The position numbers and the translations under genes are program-made. From Methylosarcina fibrata AML-C10 (GTDB taxonomy: Bacteria > Pseudomonadota > Gammaproteobacteria > Methylococcales > Methylomonadaceae), in NCBI RefSeq assembly GCF_000372865.1, contig NZ_KB889965.1, positions 3,865,786 to 3,929,785 of the forward strand: a stretch of 64,000 nt of DNA. The letters run 5' to 3'. Below the pieces are notes generated by a model that searched no databases, had not been told where the DNA came from, and worked only from the letters and a program-made list of their open reading frames with translations. Below, in pieces: positions 27,578 through 37,321 of this stretch. Every line of letters begins with the position of its first letter. Positions within the stretch are counted from its first letter, which is position 1.

Positions 27578-29200
27578 ATGAAAATGCAGCCGAAGCCTCC
27601 AAAGCAGCCCAATCCTGCCGACTTGCAGGACTTGCATCGGCTCTTCCAGAGCGGCCGCCTGCCTGAAGCCGAGACCTGGGCGCAAACGTTGCTCGGTGAA
27701 TTTCCCAGGGCGATCCCTTTGTATAATTTGCTCGGCCTGTGCCAGCAAGGCCAGGGCAAATTGCGGGAAGCGGCGGCCAGTTTCCGCAAATTGCTGGCGA
27801 TCGACCCCGGTATTGCCGAAATTCATTTCAATCTCGGCGCGATTCTGACTCAGTTGGGCGAGGCCAAGACGGCCATAGCCAGTTTCCGGAAAGCCGTGCA
27901 GCTCAAGCCCGGCCTGACCGTGGCTCATTTCAACCTGGGTTCTTTGATACAGGCACAGGGTTTTCTTAAGGAAGCCGCGCAACATTACCGGCAAGCTCTG
28001 GCATTGCAACCCGATTTCCTCGAAGCGCTCGGCAATCTCGGCACCGTTCTGCAGCAGCAGGGAAAACTGGAAGAAGCCGAGCAATGCTACCGCAACGCTT
28101 TAACGATTCAGGCCGATGCGCGCGGCCATTTCAATCTCGGCACGGTATTGTACGGATTGGGGCGGCATCAGGAAGCGCTTCCGGAGTTTCGAAAAGCGGT
28201 CGATCTGGAGCCGCAATTTGCCGATGCCTGGAATTCTCTGGGAGAAACCCTGCGCGACCGCGGCGAGATGGAGGAAGCGGTGCGTTGTTACGAGCGTGCG
28301 CTGGCGGCACAGCCGGAACACGGCCGGGCTCAATACAATCTGGGCGAGACGCTTTGTCTTGCCGGCCGGTTGCAGGAAGCGATCCCTCATTTTGAAGCGT
28401 CGGATTTTGCCGACAGCAAGGAGCGGGCGCTGCAATGCCTTTACAAAACCGGGCAATTCGAGCTGTTCAGTCAGCGCTTCGAGCAGAGAGCGGCCCAAAC
28501 CCGGCATCATTCGGTGCTGCTCGGCGCTTTGTCCACCCACTACGCGACCAATTTCGGCCGGCAGAATGCCTACCGTTTTTGCAAGGAGCCGATGAACTAT
28601 GTGCTCCTTACCCGGATCGACGAGCTGGCCGCGTCCGGAAGCCCGCTGCTGCAATCGCTGCTCCAGGATATCCGGCATCTGGCGATTGCTGAAAGAAAGC
28701 AGGGACGCCTCTATTATGGCATGCAGTCGGCCGGCAATTTATTGCTGCGTTCCGAGTCGTCGTTCCAACAACTGGCGGCGCTGATTCGCCGGAAAGTCGC
28801 CGAATACCGGCAGCATTTTGCCGGCAGCCGCGAAGAAATCATCAAGGCGTTTCCACGCCGGATCGAGTTTGCCAGTTCCTGGTACCTTCGGATGAATCAA
28901 GGCGGCTATCTGACTTCGCATATTCACGAGGAAGGCTGGATCAGCGGCTGCGTGTATTTGAAATTGCCGGAGAAGCACGAAGGGCATGAAGGCAGCTTCG
29001 AATGCGGCACCGACGGCGACGATTATCCCAGGCTGCATGACCGGTTTCCGACCCGGATTATCGATCAGCAGGTCGGCGATCTGGTGCTGTTCCCTTCTTC
29101 GCTGTTTCATCGCACGATACCGTTTCATTCCGACGAAGAGCGCATCTGCGTGGCGTTTGACGTGCAGCCTGCGGTTTCTCCGGCGTTAACCGTCCGCTAG
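27578..29200 (+). CDS. TPR protein with C-terminal 2-oxoglutarate/Fe(II) oxygenase domain
   Basis: About eight tetratricopeptide repeats fill residues 15-280 (AEIHFNLGAILTQLGEAKTA is one unit). A C-terminal dioxygenase domain spans ~330-540, with likely Fe ligands in GGYLTSHIHEEGWISG and in LFPSSLFHRTIPF, and a 2OG-binding Arg in DEERICVAFD. Such proteins hydroxylate peptides or small molecules; the substrate is unknown. ATG 27578 follows GAGGTG. It lies 214 bases after pqqE on the same strand, but no role in PQQ assembly is shown. Confidence 0.85.
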   Translation: MKMQPKPPKQPNPADLQDLHRLFQSGRLPEAETWAQTLLGEFPRAIPLYNLLGLCQQGQGKLREAAASFRKLLAIDPGIAEIHFNLGAILTQLGEAKTAIASFRKAVQLKPGLTVAHFNLGSLIQAQGFLKEAAQHYRQALALQPDFLEALGNLGTVLQQQGKLEEAEQCYRNALTIQADARGHFNLGTVLYGLGRHQEALPEFRKAVDLEPQFADAWNSLGETLRDRGEMEEAVRCYERALAAQPEHGRAQYNLGETLCLAGRLQEAIPHFEASDFADSKERALQCLYKTGQFELFSQRFEQRAAQTRHHSVLLGALSTHYATNFGRQNAYRFCKEPMNYVLLTRIDELAASGSPLLQSLLQDIRHLAIAERKQGRLYYGMQSAGNLLLRSESSFQQLAALIRRKVAEYRQHFAGSREEIIKAFPRRIEFASSWYLRMNQGGYLTSHIHEEGWISGCVYLKLPEKHEGHEGSFECGTDGDDYPRLHDRFPTRIIDQQVGDLVLFPSSLFHRTIPFHSDEERICVAFDVQPAVSPALTVR

Positions 29201-29206
29201 CGCATG

Positions 29207-29782
29207 CTACAAGCCGTGCCATGGCGTATACAGGCCGTCGACGTTGACGCCGAATAATTCCAGAACCCGGCCTACGGTTTCATCGACCATGGCCGAAAGC
29301 GAGTCGGTTTTGCTGTAAAAAGCGGGCATGGGCGGATAAACGATGCCGCCCATTTCGGTGACGGCGGCCATGTTCCGGATGTGCGCCAGGTTCAGCGGCG
29401 TTTCTCTGGGCATCAGCACCAGGCGGCGCCGCTCTTTCAGGACCACGTCGGCCGCCCTGGAAATCAGGTTGTCGCCGAAACCGTGCGCGATCGCCGAGAG
29501 CGTTTTCATCGAACAAGGCGCCACGATCATGCCTTCCGTTTTAAAGCCGCCGCTGGAGATCGTCGCGGCGATGTCGCCGATGCCGTGTGTGACGTCGGCC
29601 AGGCGGGACAATTCGGCGCGCTTCATGTTCATTTCGTGCTTTAAATTGACGACGCCGGCGTCGGAGATCACCAGATGGCTTTCCCATTCTTCCTGCGGCT
29701 GCAGCACCTGGAGCATGCGGACGCCATACACTGCGCCGGTTGCGCCGGTCAGGGCGATGATCAATCGTTTTTTCTTGGTCAT
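29207..29782 (-). CDS. ubiX: Flavin prenyltransferase UbiX
   Basis: Makes prenylated FMN for UbiD-type decarboxylases, here most likely in ubiquinone synthesis. From ATG 29782 (MTKKKRLIIALTGATGAVYG) it has 191 residues; the longer frame start is not family-like. FMN-binding GATGAVYG, EGMIVAPCSMKTLSAIAHG and PRETPLNLAHIRNM are diagnostic. UbiD is not in the window. It converges on the TPR-oxygenase gene with 6 bases between. Confidence 0.95.
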   Translation of the reverse strand: MTKKKRLIIALTGATGAVYGVRMLQVLQPQEEWESHLVISDAGVVNLKHEMNMKRAELSRLADVTHGIGDIAATISSGGFKTEGMIVAPCSMKTLSAIAHGFGDNLISRAADVVLKERRRLVLMPRETPLNLAHIRNMAAVTEMGGIVYPPMPAFYSKTDSLSAMVDETVGRVLELFGVNVDGLYTPWHGL

Positions 29783-29858
29783 TTTGTAATTCGGTGTCGG
29801 CAGGCAAGGGAAGACGGCGGTAAAAAGGATGACTCCGTTCCTGAACGAATTCTTCCGG

Positions 29859-30815
29859 CTATTTGCAAGGCTTGGCCCGAAGTGCGAACCGGTCGGTTGC
29901 GGCAACCAGGGCGTCGATCATGTCGGCTCCCTGGGCGATATGGCCGGCCTCGGGCAGGATCACGTAGTCGGCGTTCGGCAACGCCTGATGCAGTTTCATC
30001 GCGGCTTCCATCGGACAAACCAGGTCGTGGCGGCCGTGAATGATCACAGAGGGAATGTCGAGCAGCCGCTCGCAGCGGTCAAGAATCTGGTTCTCCCCGA
30101 TAAAATAGCGATGGCCGGCATAGTGCAGTTCCATGGCCGCCTGCCGGACCATTTTTTCGGTCACGTGTTCCTCCTGTTCCGGATGAAAGAGATTGCCCAA
30201 GGCGACCTGGCTGCCCCAGGTTGTCCATTCCCGAGCGACCCGGCGCCGGGCCACTTCGTCGTCGCCCGAGATGGCTTTACACAATCCCTGCAGAAGATTG
30301 CCTCGATCCGGAACCGGAATACTTTCGTAGAGGCGCTGCCACTGTTCGGGATAAATACGGCCGGCTCCGTTCAAGAGAAACCAGTCCATGTCGCATTGCC
30401 GCGCCAGAAAAACGCCGCGCAGGATCAGGCCGAGAACGTTGCCCGGATGTTGCTGGGCGTACAAAAGTCCCAGCGCCGCTCCCCACGAGCCGCCGAAAAC
30501 CAGCCATCGATCGATGTGCAACCGGGCCCGAATTCGTTCCATGTCGTCGATCAAATCTTGGGTCGTGTTGTTTTCGATGTCGCCGAATGGCCTGGACTGG
30601 CCGCAGCCGCGCTGATCGAAAAGAACGATGCGATACCGTTCGGGATTGAAATAGCGCCGGTGATCCGGCTTGGTGCCCGAGCAAGGGCCGCCGTGCAGAA
30701 AAATCACCGGAATGCCGTCGGCATTGCCGCTTTGTTCGACATAAACCGAATGTCGGCTGCCGGTTTCGAGAAAAAAAGTGTCGTAGGGATCGAGTTCAGG
30801 ATAAAGGGTTTTCAT
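29859..30815 (-). CDS. pip: Proline iminopeptidase (alpha/beta hydrolase, S33)
   Basis: Removes N-terminal proline from peptides in the cytoplasm. It has 318 residues with the oxyanion motif HGGPCSG, a variant of the usual HGGPG, the nucleophile Ser110 in GGSWGAAL, the Asp in IHGRHDLVCP and the His in EAGHIA. FDQRGCGQSRPFG is the family signature. Upstream of ubiX on the same strand, 76 bases apart. Confidence 0.92.
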   Translation of the reverse strand: MKTLYPELDPYDTFFLETGSRHSVYVEQSGNADGIPVIFLHGGPCSGTKPDHRRYFNPERYRIVLFDQRGCGQSRPFGDIENNTTQDLIDDMERIRARLHIDRWLVFGGSWGAALGLLYAQQHPGNVLGLILRGVFLARQCDMDWFLLNGAGRIYPEQWQRLYESIPVPDRGNLLQGLCKAISGDDEVARRRVAREWTTWGSQVALGNLFHPEQEEHVTEKMVRQAAMELHYAGHRYFIGENQILDRCERLLDIPSVIIHGRHDLVCPMEAAMKLHQALPNADYVILPEAGHIAQGADMIDALVAATDRFALRAKPCK

Positions 30816-31023
30816 GGTTAGAAAAATGTAAGTTCCACTGTCGGGTTTTCCTTGGCCGGTAGACAGGGGAAATTGTAGCGTATCCTCGCTATGGGCGCTG
30901 GCGAGCGAACAGCATTATTAAAAAGCGGAACGGCCGGGGAGGATTCTATTGAACAAACCTGTAGTCTGCCTCAAAGATGGTCCGTCTTATTGACGCGGGC
31001 GCCGTTAATCGTAGAATTCGAGA

Positions 31024-32496
31024 TCAGCGCCGCCCTCCCAACAGGGAACCCAGAACGCCGCGCACCAGTTGCCGGCCCAACTGGCTGCCGATGCTGCGGG
31101 CCGCGCTTTTCAGCAAGGCTTCGGTCGGGGTTTCCCGCGCACGGCTGCGGCCGGCGGCGGAAGACTTTTGTCCGGCTATTTTGGCTTCGATTTCTTCGAT
31201 GTCGTGCTGCTCGGCCCGGTTTGCCTTCTGTTTGAGCAATTCATAGGCCGATTCCCGATCCACCGTTTGCTCGTATTGCCCTTTGTAAGGAGAACGAGCG
31301 ATGAGCTCCTGGCGCTGGGCATCGGTCATCGGACCCAGGCGGGATTCGGGCGGACGGATCAGGATTCGTTGCACCGGCATCGGGCTGCCGTCCTTGTTCA
31401 GCACCGAAACCAGGGCCTCGCCCTTTTTCAATTCCTGAATCGCGGCTTCGGTATTGATGCCGGGATTGGCGCGGAAAGTGCCGGCGACGCTTTTAACGAC
31501 GGCCAGATCCTTCGGCGTAAAGGCCCTCAAGGCATGCTGGATTTTAAGCCCGAGCTGGCCGAGAATATCTTCGGGAATATCGAGCGGACTTTGGCTGATG
31601 AAATATACGCCGACGCCTTTCGACCGGATCAGCCGGACGATTTGTTCGATTTTGTCGAGCAGCGCTTTCGGGGCCTGATCGAATAAAAGATGGGCCTCGT
31701 CGAAAAACAGCACCAGCTTCGGCCGGTCGGCATCGCCGATTTCCGGAAGATTTTCGAACAATTCGCTCAGCAGCCAGAGCAGAAAGGCGGCGTATAAGCG
31801 CGGTGATTTCGACGTCAGCTCGGCCGCATCCAGAATACTGACGATGCCGTTGCCCGAGAAGTCGGTCCGGCATAAATCCTCCAGTTTGAGAGCGGGTTCG
31901 CCATAGAAACGATCGGCGCCTTGCTGCTCGAGCACCAGCAATTGCCGTTGAATGGCTCCCAGGCTGGCGCCGGCAATCGTGCCGTATTCGGCCTGCAATT
32001 CCCTGGCGTTTTCTCCCATCCAGGTCAGCATCGAGCGCAGATCCTTCAGGTCGAGCAACAGCAAGCCGTTGTCGTCGGCGATTTTAAAGCAACTGTAGAG
32101 TACGCCGCTTTGGGTATCGTTGAGTTCGAGCAGATTGCCGAGCAACAGCGGCCCCATGTCGGAAACGGTGGTGCGCACCGGATGGCCGCTTCTGCCGAAG
32201 AGGTCCCAGAAGACGGCCGGATAACCGCGCGGCTGGAAATCGTCCAGGCCGATTTCGCGGAGACGCTCGGCGATTTTTTCATTCTTCTCGCCGGGCAACG
32301 CGATACCGGACAGGTCGCCCTTGATGTCGGCCAGAAAAACCGGCACTCCGATACGGGAAAACCCTTCGGCCAGAATTTGCAGCGTGACCGTTTTACCCGT
32401 ACCGGTTGCCCCTGAAATCAGGCCGTGTCGATTGGCCAGTGCGGCATCCATGATAACTTGGCTATGAGGGCTGCCACCGACTAATATTTCCTGCAT
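31024..32496 (-). CDS. HerA-like helicase/ATPase (DUF853, YjgR type)
   Basis: HerA/FtsK-fold hexameric ATPase of 490 residues; the cellular role of the DUF853 branch is unclear. Walker A GATGTGKT is at 29-36 and Walker B in KLVLFFDEAHLLFD. A C-terminal charged helical tail (residues ~420-490) carries Arg and Ala. No NurA nuclease or SIR2/DUF4007 gene is adjacent, so a defence role is not supported by context. Confidence 0.9.
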   Translation of the reverse strand: MQEILVGGSPHSQVIMDAALANRHGLISGATGTGKTVTLQILAEGFSRIGVPVFLADIKGDLSGIALPGEKNEKIAERLREIGLDDFQPRGYPAVFWDLFGRSGHPVRTTVSDMGPLLLGNLLELNDTQSGVLYSCFKIADDNGLLLLDLKDLRSMLTWMGENARELQAEYGTIAGASLGAIQRQLLVLEQQGADRFYGEPALKLEDLCRTDFSGNGIVSILDAAELTSKSPRLYAAFLLWLLSELFENLPEIGDADRPKLVLFFDEAHLLFDQAPKALLDKIEQIVRLIRSKGVGVYFISQSPLDIPEDILGQLGLKIQHALRAFTPKDLAVVKSVAGTFRANPGINTEAAIQELKKGEALVSVLNKDGSPMPVQRILIRPPESRLGPMTDAQRQELIARSPYKGQYEQTVDRESAYELLKQKANRAEQHDIEEIEAKIAGQKSSAAGRSRARETPTEALLKSAARSIGSQLGRQLVRGVLGSLLGGRR

Positions 32497-32765
32497 CGTT
32501 CATGCTCCCGGTTGGTTAAGATTTTTCCTCCATCGTAGCACAGTGAACTCTTGCAAGATAGGGGCTATTACTCTATAAATATAACCTTTGAATGCGGGGG
32601 CCGGCCTTGTTTTTCGACATCGGGCCGGTACAGGACGGACATTTCTGAATGAACAAAAAATAAACGGCTACGGGAGCTTCCGCAGGGGTTTTCATCTTTT
32701 TTGCTCTGTTGGATCCGGCCGCCTCCTGTATTGGATATTCAAATTTAAGTATTGAGGTGAACATC

Positions 32766-33065
32766 ATGGCAACAGTAGCAGATCCGATTGTCGGCAGTTG
32801 GTACAAAGATCTGGAAAACAACCTGACCTTTAAAGTGATCAACATCGAAGACAGCGACGATTCCATCGAGGTGCAGTATCTTGATGGAGACATCGGCGAA
32901 TACGACCACGAAAGCTGGTATAACTCGACTTTTGATTACATCGAGGATCCGGACGACTGGAGCGCGCCTTTTGATGAGCTGGAGAGTGACGACCTGGGTT
33001 ATTCCGATCCCGACGAACACAGGCCCAACCCCGAAGACCTGGACATAGACGATTATCTGGATTGA
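32766..33065 (+). CDS. Small highly acidic conserved protein
   Basis: From ATG 32766 (MATVADPIVGSWYKDLENN) it has 99 residues. The first half looks beta-rich (FKVINIEDSDDSIEVQYLDG) and the second is strongly acidic with many Asp, Glu and Pro. No membrane segment or signal. I recall similar small proteins in gammaproteobacterial methylotrophs as uncharacterised, but cannot name a function. GAGGTGAACATC precedes the ATG. The P-loop gene starts 13 bases downstream, so the two are probably co-transcribed. Confidence 0.7.
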   Translation: MATVADPIVGSWYKDLENNLTFKVINIEDSDDSIEVQYLDGDIGEYDHESWYNSTFDYIEDPDDWSAPFDELESDDLGYSDPDEHRPNPEDLDIDDYLD

Positions 33066-33078
33066 TTTGGAACAATTT

Positions 33079-33924
33079 ATGAAAATGAGTCCACAGGAGT
33101 TTCTGGACTGGCAATCGAAACGTATTACCTTATTAGCAATGTCCGGGGCCGGCAAGACGACCTTGGCCAATAAATTGCCCAAGGCCAACTGGTTCCATTA
33201 TTCGGGCGACTATCGGATCGGCACGAAATACCTGAAAGAGCCGATACTGGACAATCTCAAACGTCAGGCGATGACGGTGCCGTTTTTACGCGAGTTGCTG
33301 CTCACCGACTCGATTTATATCGGCAGTAAAATTACCGTCGAAAATCTTGCGCCGGTTTCCAGTTTTCTGGGAAAACTCGGCAGCCCCGAACTGGGCGGCT
33401 TGCCTTTGCAGGAATTCAAGCGCCGCCAGAAACTGCATCATCAGGCCGAGATCGCTGCGATGAACGACGTGCCCGAGTTTATTCACAAGGCCGAGGACAT
33501 TTACGGATACAGACATTTCATCAACGATGCCGGAGGCAGCGTATGCGAACTGGATTGCCCGGACGTGCTGGAAACGCTGGCCGCCCATACCGTCATCGTC
33601 TATATCAGGATACCGAAATCGCTGGAGCAGACCATCATCGAGCGGGCCAAATCGGACCCCAAGCCGCTTTATTACCGGGAAGCGTTTCTCGACGCCAAGC
33701 TGGATGAATTCATGAAGATGAGGCATTACTCAAGCCCGGACGAAATCCCCCCCGATGATTTCGTCACCTGGATTTTCCCCGAGCTGTTCAAATCAAGAAT
33801 CCCCCGGTACGAGGCGATCGCCGAGCGCTACGGTTATACGATCGATGCCGATCAGGTCGCTCAGATAAAAACCGAGAGCGACTTTCTTGGATTGGTGGCC
33901 GAAGCGATGGCCCAACAGCAGTGA
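33079..33924 (+). CDS. P-loop ATPase/kinase-like protein of unknown function
   Basis: From ATG 33079 it has 281 residues with Walker A AMSGAGKTT near residue 20-28, like small nucleotide or metabolite kinases. Conserved-looking segments include FHYSGDYRIGTKYL, HFINDAGGSVCELD and TVIVYIRIPKS. A TTG at 33067 is an alternative start. It sits between the acidic protein and metA (20 bases upstream). The substrate cannot be named. Confidence 0.72.
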   Translation: MKMSPQEFLDWQSKRITLLAMSGAGKTTLANKLPKANWFHYSGDYRIGTKYLKEPILDNLKRQAMTVPFLRELLLTDSIYIGSKITVENLAPVSSFLGKLGSPELGGLPLQEFKRRQKLHHQAEIAAMNDVPEFIHKAEDIYGYRHFINDAGGSVCELDCPDVLETLAAHTVIVYIRIPKSLEQTIIERAKSDPKPLYYREAFLDAKLDEFMKMRHYSSPDEIPPDDFVTWIFPELFKSRIPRYEAIAERYGYTIDADQVAQIKTESDFLGLVAEAMAQQQ

Positions 33925-33943
33925 CATTGACCGAGTTTAAATT

Positions 33944-35008
33944 ATGCCCCTAGTTGCTCACACCGAGTTGCCTACCTTTCAGAGGCTGCGCGAAGAAGGC
34001 GAAACGATCCTGGCGCCCGACCGCGCCAGTCATCAGGACATCCGGGAAATGCACATCGGCCTGCTCAACATCATGCCCGATGCGGCGCTGGAGGCGACGG
34101 AAAGACAATTTTTCCGGCTGGTCGGCGCCTGCAACCAGATCGCCCAGTTTCACGTCCATCCCTTCACCATCGACGGCTTGCCCAGGAGCGATGCAGCAAA
34201 AGCGCACATCGCGAAATATTACGAGCCTTTTGAAAAAATCAAGGAGGATGGCCTGGACGCCCTGATTATCAGCGGCGCCAACGTAACGCGTCCGCACCTT
34301 CAGGAAGAGGATTTCTGGATGCCGCTGACCGAGGTGTTTTCGTGGGCCAAGGAAAACGTGACGTCGGTGCTCTGCTCCTGTCTGGCCACTCACGCCTTGA
34401 TCCAATACTGTTACGGCATCGAGCGCACCCGCCTGCCGGGCAAGCGCTGGGGCGTGTTTTCGCACAAATTGACCGACCGCACTCATCCTTTGGTCGCCGA
34501 AATCAATACGCGCTTCGACGTGCCTCACTCGCGCTTTAACGAGATATTTCAGGCCGACATGGAGCGGAAGGGGCTCAAGGTGCTGGCGGTCAGTAAAGAG
34601 GCTGGGGTGCATCTGGCGGTCAGTTCGGACGGATTCCGCATCGTATTTTTTCAGGGGCATCCCGAATACGACGAAATCAGCCTGTTGAAGGAATACAAAC
34701 GCGAGGTGCTGCGTTATTACCGAAGAGAAATCGAGGATTATCCGCCTTTTCCGGAAAATTATTTTAATGAGGAGGCAAGGCAGATTTTTACCGTCTACCG
34801 CGATCACGTCGTTTCGGCAAGACGAAACGGACGGGAACTGGAGCCATTCCCCGAAAACCGGGTGCTCGAACACATCGACAACACTTGGAGAGACACCGCC
34901 AAAGCGGTTTTCAACAACTGGCTGGGAAAGGTGTATCAACTGACCAATCAGGATCGCCGTCTGCCTTTTATGGAAGGCATCGATCCCGACAATCCTTTGG
35001 GTTTATAA
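33944..35008 (+). CDS. metA: Homoserine O-acyltransferase MetA (succinyl- or acetyltransferase)
   Basis: Activates homoserine for methionine synthesis. It has 354 residues, glutamine-amidotransferase-like fold. The acyl-enzyme Cys is C146 in VLCSCLATHAL; His239 and Glu241 in FFQGHPEYDE complete the site. N-terminal RPLRIGLLNIMP-like IGLLNIMPDAALEATERQF is typical. Gly at position 111 fits the succinyl-CoA type, but acyl specificity should be tested. Its TAA is followed directly by the guanine deaminase ATG. Confidence 0.92.
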   Translation: MPLVAHTELPTFQRLREEGETILAPDRASHQDIREMHIGLLNIMPDAALEATERQFFRLVGACNQIAQFHVHPFTIDGLPRSDAAKAHIAKYYEPFEKIKEDGLDALIISGANVTRPHLQEEDFWMPLTEVFSWAKENVTSVLCSCLATHALIQYCYGIERTRLPGKRWGVFSHKLTDRTHPLVAEINTRFDVPHSRFNEIFQADMERKGLKVLAVSKEAGVHLAVSSDGFRIVFFQGHPEYDEISLLKEYKREVLRYYRREIEDYPPFPENYFNEEARQIFTVYRDHVVSARRNGRELEPFPENRVLEHIDNTWRDTAKAVFNNWLGKVYQLTNQDRRLPFMEGIDPDNPLGL

Positions 35009-35473
35009 ATGGATGAACTGTTTCTGCAGCGCGCCGTTGAAGTCGCTGTCGAGAATGTCGAAATCGGGGGCGGACCGTATGGTGCCGTCATTGTCAGGGA
35101 CGGCGTTCTGATTGCTTCCAGCGGCAATCGGGTGACGCAGGACCTGGATCCCACCGCGCATGCGGAGATCATGGCCATCCGCCTGGCCTGCCGGAAGCTG
35201 AACGATTTCCAGCTCAAAGGCTGCGTGCTCTATACCAGTTGCGAGCCATGCCCCATGTGCCTCGGAGCCATTTACTGGGCGCGGCTCGATAAGGTTTATT
35301 TTGCCTGTAACCGCTACGATGCGGCAGCCGCCGATTTCGACGACAGTTTTATTTACGACGAAATCTCGGTTTCACCGCTGGAGCGGAAGATTGCGATGGT
35401 GCAACTGAGTTTGCCCGATGCCCGGCTTCCGTTTCAGGTGTGGTCGGAAAAAAACGACAAGATACCTTACTGA
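35009..35473 (+). CDS. guaD: Guanine deaminase-like cytidine-deaminase-fold protein
   Basis: Zinc hydrolase predicted to convert guanine to xanthine. It has 154 residues; zinc ligands are H51 in the HAE motif (TAHAEIMAI, with Glu53 as proton shuttle) and C81/C84 in CEPCPMCLGA. The C-terminal segment DFDDSFIYDEI resembles GuaD of Bacillus more than TadA. Start ATG 35009 abuts the metA stop, so the genes are coupled. The last 7 bases overlap the convergent hypothetical gene. Confidence 0.85.
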   Translation: MDELFLQRAVEVAVENVEIGGGPYGAVIVRDGVLIASSGNRVTQDLDPTAHAEIMAIRLACRKLNDFQLKGCVLYTSCEPCPMCLGAIYWARLDKVYFACNRYDAAAADFDDSFIYDEISVSPLERKIAMVQLSLPDARLPFQVWSEKNDKIPY

Positions 35474-36021
35474 GTAGCCGGCGCTTCTGCTGGAGGCGAT
35501 TGCGGTGCGGTTTCTGGCGCTACGGGCGCAGCTACAGGAGGATTCGGCCGGGCTTCCGCCGGAGGAGCCGGAGAGGGTGCTTCCTCGTTTACCGTAGGAG
35601 CGGGCGCGGCGGATTCCGGTGTCTTATCGGCTATCTTTACCAGCCAGCCTTTTTGTTCGTCGCAGCCCAGTACCGCTTTGACGCTGGCGTCGATCCGGGC
35701 GAACTTGCCGTTCAAACTGGACGGCAATTTGGCTTTGATCCGATGAAAAGTCGAAGTGCTTTCGACGGTGTAGTCGACTTTTTCTCTTCTGGCGGTCAGC
35801 TTGAGTGTGGTGGGGTCGGCCCAGGCCGATATCTTGAATTCAAATTCCGATTCGGGAGCCACTTCGATCCGCTCGGGTTCCTTATATTCGGTAAGAGTAA
35901 AATCGGTATACTTCGGTTTCTTGCACATTTCCTCTTCGATGTCCGCTTCATAGGCGAGAGCCGGGCCGTTAAGGCAGAGGGCAGCCAAGGTGAATGCAAA
36001 GTTTATTATTTTAATTTTCAT
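35467..36021 (-). CDS. Secreted hypothetical protein with Pro/Ala/Glu-rich tail
   Basis: The signal peptide is IKIINFAFTLAALCLNGPALA, cleaved after ALA. A globular part with two Cys (EEMCKKP, VLGCDEQKG) follows, then a disordered tail from about residue 140, rich in Pro, Ala and Glu. Periplasmic location is inferred. I do not recognise the family. It overlaps the guanine deaminase gene by 7 bases at the 3' end. Confidence 0.65.
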   Translation of the reverse strand: MKIKIINFAFTLAALCLNGPALAYEADIEEEMCKKPKYTDFTLTEYKEPERIEVAPESEFEFKISAWADPTTLKLTARREKVDYTVESTSTFHRIKAKLPSSLNGKFARIDASVKAVLGCDEQKGWLVKIADKTPESAAPAPTVNEEAPSPAPPAEARPNPPVAAPVAPETAPQSPPAEAPATQ

Positions 36022-36274
36022 ATACAAACCCGCCGGTATCTTTATTGTTATAAGTTTTTAAAGATGCAACCTTACGAACTTTAATTATATTTCAGTCAAA
36101 ATTCAACCGTATTTATTATGATGTTTTTAATGAAGAATTGGCCGGTTGACTCCTTTCCGATCGTTGCAAACGATTGTCATCGATAAAAATTTTCAAAAGA
36201 CGGCGATAGCGCTCACCCTCCTCTCGGGATGTCTTGTACAATATCGCCGGTTTAATCCATTCAGAGACACGACA

Positions 36275-37321
36275 TTGAGCACAAAAAATCAAGAGACCCT
36301 GAACTACAAAAGCGCCGGGGTGGACATTGCCGCCGGCAATGAACTGGTGGAGCGCATCAAGCCGATCGCCGCCAGAACCCGCACCGCCGGCGTCCTGGCC
36401 GGGCTGGGCGGTTTCGGCTCCCTTTTCGAACTGCCGCTGGACCGCTACCGGAATCCGGTGCTGGTGTCGGGCACCGACGGCGTGGGAACCAAGCTGAAAC
36501 TGGCGATCGATATGAACGTTCACGATACCGTCGGCATCGATCTGGTGGCGATGTGCGTCAACGACATCATCGTTCAGGGCGCCGAGCCGCTCTTTTTTCT
36601 GGATTATTTCGCTACCGGCAAACTCGACGTGGACACGGCCGCTTCGGTCATCGAAGGCATCGGCAAAGGCTGCGAGCTTGCGGGAGCCGCGCTGGTCGGC
36701 GGAGAAACGGCGGAAATGCCCGGCATGTATGCGGCGGGCGAGTACGATCTGGCGGGCTTTTGCGTGGGCCTCGTGGAAAAGGACAAGGTTCTGGACGGCA
36801 GCAAGGTCAAAGCCGGCGACAAACTGATCGGCATCGCCTCGTCCGGCCCCCATTCCAACGGCTATTCGCTGATACGGAAAATTTTGCAACAAAGCGGTGC
36901 TGACTTAACCGACCCGTTTCACGAAAAATCATTGGGCGCAACCTTGCTGGAGCCGACCCGGATTTATGTCAGATCCTTGCTGTCGCTGCTCGAAAAAATT
37001 GATGTGCATGCGCTGGCCCATATTACCGGCGGCGGCATCACCGAAAATTTGCCGAGGGTTTTAAGCGTCGGCATCGACGCCCGTATTCGCCTTTCCGCCT
37101 GGGAGTTTCCGCCCATTTTCCGATGGCTGCAAGAGCAGGGCAACGTCCCGCAAGACGATATGCTGACCACCTTTAATTGCGGAATCGGCATGATTGTCTG
37201 TGTAGCGCCCGAGGACGAATCGTCGGCTATCGACGCGCTATCCCGTTCCGGCGAAACCGCGTTCCCGCTAGGAGAACTGGTCTCGGCCGAAGGCAAGCCC
37301 AAAGTGGTCTATATCCCTTGA
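36275..37321 (+). CDS. purM: Phosphoribosylformylglycinamidine cyclo-ligase PurM
   Basis: Makes aminoimidazole ribotide from FGAM and ATP in purine synthesis. I start at TTG 36275, giving 348 residues and the usual opening ([21 protein letters not shown]). The longer frame upstream to 36146 is not homologous-looking. Motifs [29 protein letters not shown] and [11 protein letters not shown] are intact. purN, often next, is absent; an 844-base gene-free region follows. Confidence 0.94.
   Translation: MSTKNQETLNYKSAGVDIAAGNELVERIKPIAARTRTAGVLAGLGGFGSLFELPLDRYRNPVLVSGTDGVGTKLKLAIDMNVHDTVGIDLVAMCVNDIIVQGAEPLFFLDYFATGKLDVDTAASVIEGIGKGCELAGAALVGGETAEMPGMYAAGEYDLAGFCVGLVEKDKVLDGSKVKAGDKLIGIASSGPHSNGYSLIRKILQQSGADLTDPFHEKSLGATLLEPTRIYVRSLLSLLEKIDVHALAHITGGGITENLPRVLSVGIDARIRLSAWEFPPIFRWLQEQGNVPQDDMLTTFNCGIGMIVCVAPEDESSAIDALSRSGETAFPLGELVSAEGKPKVVYIP

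Noticed and set aside
31024-32496. HerA-like ATPase as part of a phage-defence system
   Set aside because: No SIR2, NurA or DUF4297-type partner is next to it, and it is the common DUF853 branch.
32573-32893. Minus-strand frame with a CPSC motif ahead of the acidic protein
   Set aside because: It overlaps the better supported plus-strand gene at 32766, and only one Cys pair is present, so no zinc site is supported.
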